From contig CAJVYO010000135.1 of NCBI GenBank assembly GCA_913009515.1, forward strand, positions 1 to 5,061: 5,061 bases of DNA. The letters run 5' to 3'. Shown here piece by piece: positions 1-5,061 of this stretch. Numbering within the stretch: the first letter of the stretch is position 1; each line of letters opens with the position of its first letter. The notes below the pieces were generated by a model that was not told the origin of the DNA, searched no databases, and saw only the letters and a program-made list of their open reading frames with translations. This DNA is from an uncultured Methylococcaceae bacterium. Its GTDB lineage: Bacteria; Pseudomonadota; Gammaproteobacteria; Methylococcales; Methylomonadaceae. The position numbers and the translations under genes were made by a program.

Positions 1-792
1 ATATTTTTCAACATCATAAGTCTGTGCATTAATTACCGCGACTCGATTTGCGGGACCTAATGCCACATACGCCCACCGACGCTGGCTATCAATTTTCACA
101 CCCACTGGCTGAATTTTCTCCGCGCCAACACCACCAATCTGAAAGCCAGTTCTTTGGGTAATTTCTTTACTCTCAACATCGAGAATCATCACCGTGCCAT
201 CAATTTCCGAAGTAACCCACAACTGCTGACCATCAGCGGTAAAGCTTAAGGCTCTTGGGCGTGGATCAACTAAGGTGTTTTTTACAATTTGATTGGTGTT
301 AGCATCAATCCAATGCAGCATATTAGTGGTTTCTGAGGCACTGACAATCCAGCGACCATCAGGACTCACTGCAATCCCTTCAGGCTCCACGCCAACGGCA
401 ACTGTCGCAATTGATTTTGCTGTTTTTAAATCAATCACCGTGACTTGATTATCATCCTCATTCGACACATACATATGCGTGCCAGCAGGATTAATCGCAA
501 AGGTTTCAGGGTCTTCACCCGCAGGTAATTTTCCCGTTACTTGTAAACTATTTGCATCCACGGTAATCACGGTATCATCATCACTGGTGGCAATGTATAA
601 AGTTTGCTCATCAGGGCTTAATTCAATACCCCGTGGACGTTGACCAATCGCAACGGTTTTAATTAATTTCCCTGCAATCGGATCAACCACCGCAATCGCA
701 TTATCTTTTTCCAAACTCACAAAAATAGTTTCAGCGTATATCGTGGTGCTTGCTAATAAACTACTGCTTAATATTATTGATTTTAACCACAT
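1..792 (-). CDS. PQQ-dependent catabolism-associated YVTN beta-propeller protein, C-terminus cut by window edge
   Basis: Seen: an open frame runs from the start to base 1 without a stop, giving 264 residues of a secreted protein. Residues 1-20 form a Sec signal peptide (MWLKSIILSSSLLASTTIYA) with a likely cut after A20. The mature part is a beta-propeller of about 42-residue blades. The blade motif (G..P.GI..SPDG....YV, then V.V.D) recurs with G50, G92, G134 and D176 exactly 42 residues apart. A fifth copy near residues 229-245 follows an insertion of several residues. Start choice: an upstream ATG at 798 has no gap after the AAGGA ribosome site at 799-803, whereas ATG 792 sits 6 bases from it, so 792 is preferred. 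Known: this periplasmic family accompanies PQQ-dependent alcohol dehydrogenases and their ABC transporter (TIGR03866-like); its biochemical role is not established. Family members are about 300-330 residues, so roughly 40-60 are missing here. Neighbour: it starts 9 bases after the binding-protein gene stops, so the two are surely co-transcribed. Alternative: a generic YVTN/NHL repeat protein. Confidence 0.88.
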   Translation of the reverse strand, partial: MWLKSIILSSSLLASTTIYAETIFVSLEKDNAIAVVDPIAGKLIKTVAIGQRPRGIELSPDEQTLYIATSDDDTVITVDANSLQVTGKLPAGEDPETFAINPAGTHMYVSNEDDNQVTVIDLKTAKSIATVAVGVEPEGIAVSPDGRWIVSASETTNMLHWIDANTNQIVKNTLVDPRPRALSFTADGQQLWVTSEIDGTVMILDVESKEITQRTGFQIGGVGAEKIQPVGVKIDSQRRWAYVALGPANRVAVINAQTYDVEKY

Positions 793-798
793 CTTCAT

Positions 799-803
799 TC
801 CTT
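799..803 (-). promoter_or_regulatory. Ribosome binding site deciding the propeller gene start
   Basis: On the minus strand AAGGA overlaps the TAA stop of the upstream gene (802-804). It lies 6 bases before ATG 792 but directly abuts ATG 798, so it supports the inner ATG. The overlap of stop and ribosome site suggests translational coupling of the two genes. Confidence 0.6.
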
Positions 804-1953
804 ATTGTTGACACTGACTTTCAGGCTCATCATAACCTAATGTATCTAATTCATTGCTAGGATGTAAAAATCCCTCTAACGGCGGTGCAACCACTAATGA
901 TCTCGGTGCTGCTAATAATATTGGCTGACGCAATTGTCCATTCCATGCACGAAAACTTAAGGGCTTACCTTTGTATCCCTGCAATTTAAAACGCCCACTC
1001 AGCAAATACGCTTTAATACTGGCTGCATCGGTTTTTTTGGTACGCGTAATCACTTCACCCAACGAACGTACTGCTAAATAAGCCGCATAATCTTGTTCTT
1101 GCATCACTCGCCCCGCTAAGCGTTTAAAACGGTTTTGAATCTGTACTGCTCCCCACTGTTCATGGGTTCGATGCCAAGCGGTTGCAACTAAACCTTGCGT
1201 ACCTATCACTGGACGCGGCAACCAACTACGATAACTGATATATTCACCAAATAAACCTTGCTCATCCGCCACTACCAATACATCATAGTCAATGCCTTGC
1301 GTAAACACTGGAATATCTGACTGTGCCGTACGTCGAGCATCATAACTATGCTGCCATGTTTTTTCGGCCACAATTTTCATACCGAATCGTTTTGCAGCAC
1401 GTTTAATCGCATCAGCATACAAACTATCTTGCTTAGTCTTGCCTACCACTAAAAACCATTTATTCCAGCGTTTTTTAAGCATATATTGAGCTAAGGCATC
1501 GGCTCGCATCGCACGGCTAGGCAATAAATGTAAGGTATCGGCTAAACAGTGCTGCGAACGCAAACTATCATCACGCGTCGCCACATCTAATAATAAGGCT
1601 TTGCCCGCATTAATTTTATGCAATGCCATTAATTTTTCAGCCGGTAAATTCACCACCACTAATTGAAAACCAGCGGCTAATAATTCGGTAAAAGCTGCTT
1701 GAACATCACCCTCTAAAGGGATAATTTTTTGCTCTAACTGATAACTCTGCCCGGTAAAACTTCCCGTGGTGTTATTGTCTTTCAAACCCAACAATGCTCC
1801 TTGCAAGCCTTTATTTTTTATAAAAGGTTCGAGATTCGATAATGCAGCGGGGGCTTTTAGCTCTTGACTCAAATAAGCAATTTTAATCACTTGTTCTGCC
1901 GTCACAATCTGACTGGTGCTTAATAACAGCATGATAAATAAACGATTCAACAC
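802..1953 (-). CDS. Substrate-binding protein of the PQQ-dependent alcohol dehydrogenase-associated ABC transport system
   Basis: Seen: 383 residues. Residues 1-19 form a signal peptide (MLNRLFIMLLLSTSQIVTA) with no lipobox cysteine, so a soluble periplasmic protein is expected. The mature part starts IKIAYLSQ and has the two-lobed type I periplasmic-binding fold pattern: lobe-1 strand LVVVNLP near 98-104, LLLDVATRDD near 120-129, then WFLVVGKT near 166-173 opening lobe 2, and DVLVVADEQG near 224-233. The far C-terminus (GFLHPSNELDTLGYDEPES.C, 361-381) is a family signature. The mature protein has only two cysteines, C136 and C381. Known: this matches the PQQ-linked ABC binding family (TIGR03863-like), related to branched-chain amino-acid binding proteins; the ligand is unknown. 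Start: GTG 1953 follows an in-frame stop at 1960-1962; TTG 1950 is the alternative; ATG 1932 would lose the charged start of the signal peptide. The ribosome site is weak (AAGTGAG, 9 bases away). Neighbour: first gene of a leftward unit, followed by the propeller gene. Confidence 0.9.
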   Translation of the reverse strand: MLNRLFIMLLLSTSQIVTAEQVIKIAYLSQELKAPAALSNLEPFIKNKGLQGALLGLKDNNTTGSFTGQSYQLEQKIIPLEGDVQAAFTELLAAGFQLVVVNLPAEKLMALHKINAGKALLLDVATRDDSLRSQHCLADTLHLLPSRAMRADALAQYMLKKRWNKWFLVVGKTKQDSLYADAIKRAAKRFGMKIVAEKTWQHSYDARRTAQSDIPVFTQGIDYDVLVVADEQGLFGEYISYRSWLPRPVIGTQGLVATAWHRTHEQWGAVQIQNRFKRLAGRVMQEQDYAAYLAVRSLGEVITRTKKTDAASIKAYLLSGRFKLQGYKGKPLSFRAWNGQLRQPILLAAPRSLVVAPPLEGFLHPSNELDTLGYDEPESQCQQ

Positions 1954-1994
1954 TACTATTTACTCACTTATAAAATATTCTAAAATGTTAAAGA

Positions 1995-2024
1995 ATTTTA
2001 TCTGAATGCAGCGTATTATGCTAA
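1995..2024 (-). promoter_or_regulatory. Candidate sigma-70 promoter for the PQQ-associated gene pair
   Basis: Read on the minus strand, TTAGCA (2019-2024, 4 of 6 to the -35 consensus) and TAAAAT (1995-2000, 5 of 6 to the -10) are separated by 18 bases. Transcription would start near 1988, leaving a leader of about 35 bases before GTG 1953. Found by eye in AT-rich DNA, where chance matches are common. Confidence 0.35.
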
Positions 2025-2038
2025 TTCGCTATTGTTTT

Positions 2039-2042
2039 GGAG
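2039..2042 (+). promoter_or_regulatory. Ribosome binding site deciding the MOSC gene start
   Basis: GGAG lies 7 bases before ATG 2050. It lies inside the longer open frame that could begin at TTG 2032, so the ATG, not the TTG, is the true start. Confidence 0.7.
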
Positions 2043-2049
2043 ACCGACC

Positions 2050-2892
2050 ATGCCTATTCTCAGTTCACTATTCATTTACCCGATTAAATCGCTTGCCGGG
2101 TTTGCGGTCAATCAATGGCCTGTGGTTGCGACCGGTTTCCAATATGATCGCCAATGGATGTTAGTTGATGAGCAGCGGCAATTTTTATCACAACGCCGCC
2201 TCCCGCAAATGGCACTACTGCAAACACGAATACAGGCACAACAACTCATCGTTTCCGCGCCACAACAAGACGATTTAATCCTTGAGTTGAATCCCAAAAC
2301 TAATGTTTCAACCACTATCACTGTATGGCATGATAGTTATGAGGCTCAATTAATCAGTGAAGCAGCCAATCAATGGTTTAGCCAAGCTCTGAATACGCCC
2401 TGCCAATTAGTTTATCAACCGACAAACACTATCCGCCAAGTAGACCCAAATTATGCTAATCCCGAAGATAATACTGCCTTTAGTGATGGCTTTCCGTTTT
2501 TAATCACCACTGAAGCCTCTTTAGCTCTACTCAATCAACAAATGAGCTTAAACTTATCTATGCAACGTTTTCGCCCCAACTTAGTCATCAGTGATTGTGA
2601 AAGCTATGCAGAAGATACATGGCGTGAACTACAAATAGCTCATATTAATTTTCGTTTACCAAAACCCTGCTCACGTTGTTCAGTCCCTCAAATTAACCCT
2701 AAAACCGCTTTAAATGATAAAGAACCTTTACGCACGCTATCCCGTACCCGACAATATAATAATAAAGTCTATTTTGGTCAAAATGCCCTACACGATACAG
2801 TAGGCTTATTAAACACTGGCGATGAAGTTCTTATTATGAAAACCGGTGCATCCCAACCACCGCTTAAAAATGATAACTTAGCTCCATTCTAA
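2050..2892 (+). CDS. MOSC domain-containing protein (YcbX/mARC-like molybdenum cofactor protein)
   Basis: Seen: 280 residues from ATG 2050. The N-terminal MOSC_N beta-barrel domain covers about residues 1-120 (IYPIKSLAG at 9-17, YDRQWMLVD at 32-40, FLSQRRLPQMALLQ at 45-58). The MOSC domain covers about 140-265, with FSDGFPFLITTEASL at 144-158, RFRPNLVIS at 173-181, and the KPCSRC motif at 205-210. Known: in MOSC proteins a cysteine in this motif ligates the molybdenum of the cofactor; by comparison with mARC, C210 is the likelier ligand and C207 its conserved partner. Such enzymes reduce N-hydroxylated compounds using outside electron donors. E. coli YcbX carries an added C-terminal 2Fe-2S ferredoxin domain; this protein ends soon after MOSC and lacks it, so a separate redox partner is inferred. 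No signal peptide is visible, so it is likely cytoplasmic. Its last 29 bases overlap the convergent outer-membrane gene. The substrate cannot be told from sequence. Confidence 0.9.
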   Translation: MPILSSLFIYPIKSLAGFAVNQWPVVATGFQYDRQWMLVDEQRQFLSQRRLPQMALLQTRIQAQQLIVSAPQQDDLILELNPKTNVSTTITVWHDSYEAQLISEAANQWFSQALNTPCQLVYQPTNTIRQVDPNYANPEDNTAFSDGFPFLITTEASLALLNQQMSLNLSMQRFRPNLVISDCESYAEDTWRELQIAHINFRLPKPCSRCSVPQINPKTALNDKEPLRTLSRTRQYNNKVYFGQNALHDTVGLLNTGDEVLIMKTGASQPPLKNDNLAPF

Positions 2893-4051
2893 AATGACTG
2901 TCTTTGCGTAAAAAATAAGCCAGCTCATCAGCCGGTGCTCCATTAAAAAATCGGGCTTCTATTTCAAATTTAAAATTTTCAAAGAAACGCCGACTCGCTT
3001 CAATATTATAGAATTGGGCTTGGCTGGTTCTATCAATAATCACCCCTGCTAAAATTTGTGTATCTTGAATATCATTTAAAGCAAACCGAAAACCAACAAA
3101 AAAATCATCTTCAAATAAACTCGGTGAATTTTTGCCCCGACTATCATATAAATACTCCCCTAACACACCAATATCTAAACCCGTCTCCGCAATATCGAAA
3201 AAAGTGTATTCCAAGCCCGCCGTGGTTGCAAAACTTGTATCTTGCTCACTCACTCTGACAATCGCTTCCCATTTCCACAGCCAACTATCATAGGTTGCCT
3301 GAACATCTAAACTAGTTTGATTAATATTTTCATAATACGCGACTAAATCCGCTCCGGTTGCATTCGGTATCACCTTAAAAATCGGTTCACGACTAGTACC
3401 ATAAAAATGAGCAACCCCCACATCCCATTCATCAATTGAATGCGACCAACGCAACGCATAGGCAACATGACGCTCAAAAGCATTTTTATCATAACCTGAT
3501 AAACTGGTATTAATAGCTAATTGCGGTCTTAATCGCCCTTCCACACCTGAAAAAGTACGTTCACGAAACCCCGCCAATAAAAACGCATCGACCGTCCCCC
3601 AATCTGCAATCCATGCAAAATTAATCATCGGCTGACCTAACTTATCTTCACCATCGCTATTTTCAACCGTATCACGCTGATTAATCACATCAACTAAATG
3701 ATTTGATTCCGTGACCCCCCAAAACACCTTGCGAATCCCTAAGCGTAATTCCCAATTTTCTGCGGCTTTAACATAAGTTAATTCGCGTATATCAAAATGC
3801 GTACGCCGACTATCATGTTCTGAGCCTCGAAAAAAAGGCACAAATGCAATTACTTGATCGCCATTATCCCAATCATGTGAAAATTCAGCCTCAACCACGC
3901 CTGAAAGATAATGCTGATGTTGTTCAGCATACAAAGGCTCATCAATAAACGCCAAACTTTCTAAACCCACATACCCTGAATAATCCCACGCCATAGCCGG
4001 ACTTATTGCCAGACTTAATAGCCACGCTAATTGTTTTTTGTGCCATTTCAT
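2864..4051 (-). CDS. Outer-membrane beta-barrel (porin-like) protein of unknown function
   Basis: Seen: 395 residues. Residues 1-21 are a signal peptide (KWHKK, then LAWLLSLAISPAMA, cut before W22). The mature protein has no cysteine and consists of alternating polar and nonpolar segments rich in aromatic residues (for example YSGYVGLESLAF at 24-35 and FFVGFRFAL at 317-325). It ends in LSYHF, the terminal phenylalanine that the BAM machinery reads as an outer-membrane signal. A distinctive stretch, ELRLGIRKVFWGVTESNHLV at 101-120 followed by DVINQRD, recalls the short conserved segment of DUF1302/porin-like barrels that accompany some RND or lipid-export genes; this link is a family-level impression. 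Start: ATG 4051 lies 9 bases from the ribosome site at 4061-4068; TTG 4054 (6 bases) would add one residue. Neighbours: convergent with the MOSC gene, divergent from pdxA, so probably a single-gene unit. The cargo is unknown. Confidence 0.72.
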   Translation of the reverse strand: MKWHKKQLAWLLSLAISPAMAWDYSGYVGLESLAFIDEPLYAEQHQHYLSGVVEAEFSHDWDNGDQVIAFVPFFRGSEHDSRRTHFDIRELTYVKAAENWELRLGIRKVFWGVTESNHLVDVINQRDTVENSDGEDKLGQPMINFAWIADWGTVDAFLLAGFRERTFSGVEGRLRPQLAINTSLSGYDKNAFERHVAYALRWSHSIDEWDVGVAHFYGTSREPIFKVIPNATGADLVAYYENINQTSLDVQATYDSWLWKWEAIVRVSEQDTSFATTAGLEYTFFDIAETGLDIGVLGEYLYDSRGKNSPSLFEDDFFVGFRFALNDIQDTQILAGVIIDRTSQAQFYNIEASRRFFENFKFEIEARFFNGAPADELAYFLRKDSHFRMELSYHF

Positions 4052-4060
4052 CAATCATTA

Positions 4061-4068
4061 CTCCCTTT
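4061..4068 (-). promoter_or_regulatory. Strong ribosome binding site of the outer-membrane gene
   Basis: AAAGGGAG on the minus strand lies 9 bases before ATG 4051 and 6 before TTG 4054. Another ATG at 4058 is only 2 bases away and out of frame. ATG 4051 is preferred as the conventional codon. Confidence 0.65.
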
Positions 4069-4094
4069 ATTATTTGATAACAATATTTTAACGC

Positions 4095-4124
4095 ATTTTA
4101 TTCTGCCGCTTTCTTTAATGATAA
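4095..4124 (-). promoter_or_regulatory. Candidate sigma-70 promoter for the outer-membrane gene
   Basis: On the minus strand TTATCA (4119-4124, 4 of 6 to consensus) and TAAAAT (4095-4100, 5 of 6) are 18 bases apart. Transcription would begin near 4088, giving a leader of about 37 bases. The layout closely resembles the candidate promoter at 1995-2024. Confidence 0.35.
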
Positions 4125-4142
4125 AATAATCATTTTTATTAT
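4114..4142 (+). promoter_or_regulatory. Weak candidate promoter for pdxA
   Basis: TATTAT (4137-4142) is a good -10 match, but the hexamer 17 bases upstream, TTTAAT (4114-4119), matches only 3 of 6. If used, transcription would start near 4149, leaving a leader of only a few bases before GTG 4155. Offered as a possibility only. Confidence 0.2.
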
Positions 4143-4154
4143 CTGAGCTTGCAT

Positions 4155-5061
4155 GTGACCCCAACTTTACCCCGTATTGCATTAACCGCTGGTGAACCGG
4201 CTGGCATTGGCATTGACTTAGTGATTCAACTGGCTCAACAGCCATTAGACTGTCAACTGATTGTGATTGCCGATCCTGAATTACTGATAACACGAGCGAA
4301 ACAGTTAAACTTACCCTTACACATTCATTATTTTGATAGCCATCAACCGATTACTCAAAATAAAGCCCAAAACTTAACCGTGTTATCCGCTCATTTAGCC
4401 GAAGCAAGTCACTGTGGGCAACTCAATAGTAATAATGCCGCTTATGTCTTAGAAACTTTAACCATTGCGACCGAAGGCTGTCTTAGCGGCTTATTCGATG
4501 CCATGGTCACTGCTCCCGTGCATAAAGGGATTATTAATGATGCCGGTTTTGCGTTTACAGGGCATACTGAATTTATTGCTAATATTACCGGCGGGCATCC
4601 GGTGATGATGTTAGCCACTGAAGGACTACGCGTTGCCTTAGCCACCACGCATTTACCGTTATCCAAAGTCAGTGATGCGATTACCCCGACTAATTTAAAA
4701 ACCGTGCTGGAATTATTACACCGCGATTTACAACAACGCTTTGCGATTAAAAATCCGCATATTCTAGTTTGTGGTCTCAATCCCCATGCAGGTGAAGATG
4801 GCTATCTAGGCAATGAAGAAATTGATGTCATTAATCCGGTACTCGAACAATGCCGCCAACAAGGTATGAATTTAACCGGGGCTTTGCCTGCTGATAGTTT
4901 ATTTACGCCTAAATATCTTGAACAAGCCGATGCGGTATTAGCCATGTATCATGACCAAGGCTTACCGGTACTAAAATATAAAGGCTTTGGTAATGCCGTT
5001 AATATCACGCTAGGCTTACCCATTATTCGCACCTCAGTTGACCACGGCACCGCTCTTGATC
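4155..5061 (+). CDS. pdxA: 4-hydroxythreonine-4-phosphate dehydrogenase, C-terminus cut by window edge
   Basis: Role: this cytoplasmic, metal-dependent dimer oxidises 4-phosphohydroxy-L-threonine with NAD; the product, after loss of CO2, is joined by PdxJ with deoxyxylulose phosphate to make pyridoxine phosphate (DXP-dependent vitamin B6 synthesis). Seen: 302 full codons. The N-terminus RIALTAGEPAGIGIDL (7-22) is the family hallmark, followed by TAPVHKG and the FTGHTEF motif. The three metal-binding histidines lie at H166 (ATTHLPL), H211 (NPHAGEDG) and H266 (MYHDQG), the same numbers as in E. coli PdxA. The visible end, TSVDHGTALD, is the usual C-terminal motif; about 27 of some 329 residues are missing. 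Start: no in-frame ATG exists (the ATG at 4153 runs straight into TGA), and GTG 4155 gives the exact histidine numbering; only a weak GAG ribosome site lies 7 bases upstream. Context: in many gammaproteobacteria pdxA follows surA and precedes rsmA; here its upstream neighbour is the divergent outer-membrane gene. Confidence 0.97.
   Translation, partial: MTPTLPRIALTAGEPAGIGIDLVIQLAQQPLDCQLIVIADPELLITRAKQLNLPLHIHYFDSHQPITQNKAQNLTVLSAHLAEASHCGQLNSNNAAYVLETLTIATEGCLSGLFDAMVTAPVHKGIINDAGFAFTGHTEFIANITGGHPVMMLATEGLRVALATTHLPLSKVSDAITPTNLKTVLELLHRDLQQRFAIKNPHILVCGLNPHAGEDGYLGNEEIDVINPVLEQCRQQGMNLTGALPADSLFTPKYLEQADAVLAMYHDQGLPVLKYKGFGNAVNITLGLPIIRTSVDHGTALD

Larger units (their letters stand above)
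1954..2049. promoter_or_regulatory. Divergent intergenic region between PQQ binding protein and MOSC genes
   Basis: This 96-base, strongly AT-rich gap must hold the start signals of both diverging genes. It includes a short direct repeat (TAAAAT at 1971 and 1981, 10 bases apart) and a small inverted pair, ATTCT at 1977-1981 and AGAAT at 1992-1996, which could be a regulator half-site pair but is too short to claim. For the plus-strand gene a -10-like TATTAT lies at 2014-2019, but no good -35 lies 16-18 bases upstream. Confidence 0.5.
4052..4154. promoter_or_regulatory. Divergent intergenic region between the outer-membrane gene and pdxA
   Basis: This 103-base AT-rich gap separates two genes read away from each other. 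It holds a clear ribosome site for the leftward gene and promoter-like hexamers on both strands that overlap around 4114-4124, so the two promoters may compete. No hairpin, riboswitch-like structure or clear operator was seen. Confidence 0.5.

Noticed and set aside
1971..2000. AT-rich direct repeat and ATTCT/AGAAT inverted pair as a regulator operator
   Set aside because: The arms are only five bases and lie in AT-rich DNA where such matches arise by chance.
2032..2049. TTG 2032 as the MOSC gene start, adding six residues
   Set aside because: The GGAG ribosome site lies inside that extension and is well spaced for ATG 2050, where the conserved N-terminus begins.
2112..2321. Minus-strand open frame of 69 codons inside the MOSC gene
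   Set aside because: It lies fully antisense to a well-supported MOSC_N domain, has an unlikely cysteine- and arginine-rich composition and no ribosome site worth noting.
2860..2960. A two-way terminator between the convergent genes
   Set aside because: No stable GC-rich hairpin with a T run could be found by eye around the overlapping gene ends.
3058..3258. Plus-strand open frame of 66 codons inside the outer-membrane gene
   Set aside because: It is antisense to the barrel gene, with low-complexity composition rich in N, Q, H and P and no recognisable feature.
4051..4293. Minus-strand open frame of 80 codons touching the start of the outer-membrane gene
   Set aside because: Its stop overlaps the next start, which looks like coupling, but its first half is antisense to the conserved PdxA N-terminus and the rest is AT-rich promoter DNA; the protein shows no signal or domain.
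4442..4780. Minus-strand open frame of 112 codons inside pdxA
   Set aside because: It is fully antisense to conserved PdxA sequence that includes the H166 motif; it is a shadow frame.

Overview
This window is a moderately AT-rich chromosomal stretch, by eye a little over 40% GC. It looks like a Gram-negative proteobacterium: there are Sec signal peptides, an outer-membrane beta-barrel and a proteobacterial-type PdxA. A PQQ-linked alcohol/methanol oxidation module in an AT-rich genome would fit a gammaproteobacterium such as a Thiotrichales- or Beggiatoa-like methylotroph or sulfur oxidiser. That placement is inference from gene content only.

Layout. (1) Positions 1-1953, minus strand: two tandem genes read leftward. 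The first (802-1953) encodes an exported substrate-binding protein of the PQQ-dependent alcohol dehydrogenase-associated ABC system. The second (1-792, cut by the left edge) encodes an exported YVTN-type beta-propeller of the PQQ-dependent catabolism-associated family. (2) Positions 1954-2049: a short AT-rich divergent promoter region. (3) Positions 2050-2892, plus strand: a stand-alone MOSC-domain protein (MOSC_N plus MOSC) of the YcbX/mARC type. (4) Positions 2864-4051, minus strand: an uncharacterised outer-membrane beta-barrel protein whose 3' end overlaps that of the MOSC gene by 29 bases. (5) Positions 4052-4154: a second divergent promoter region. (6) Positions 4155-5061, plus strand: pdxA, cut by the right edge about 27 codons before its expected end.

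How the genes relate. The two PQQ-associated genes form one transcription unit that very likely continues past the left edge, where family members usually have ABC ATPase and permease genes near a PQQ dehydrogenase. The MOSC, outer-membrane and pdxA genes show no clear functional tie to that unit or to each other. Alternating strands and two short divergent promoter regions suggest separately controlled units.

No RNA gene, mobile element, CRISPR array, tandem repeat array or convincing terminator was seen. The least understood parts are the PQQ-linked binding protein/propeller pair, whose ligand is not settled, and the outer-membrane barrel.
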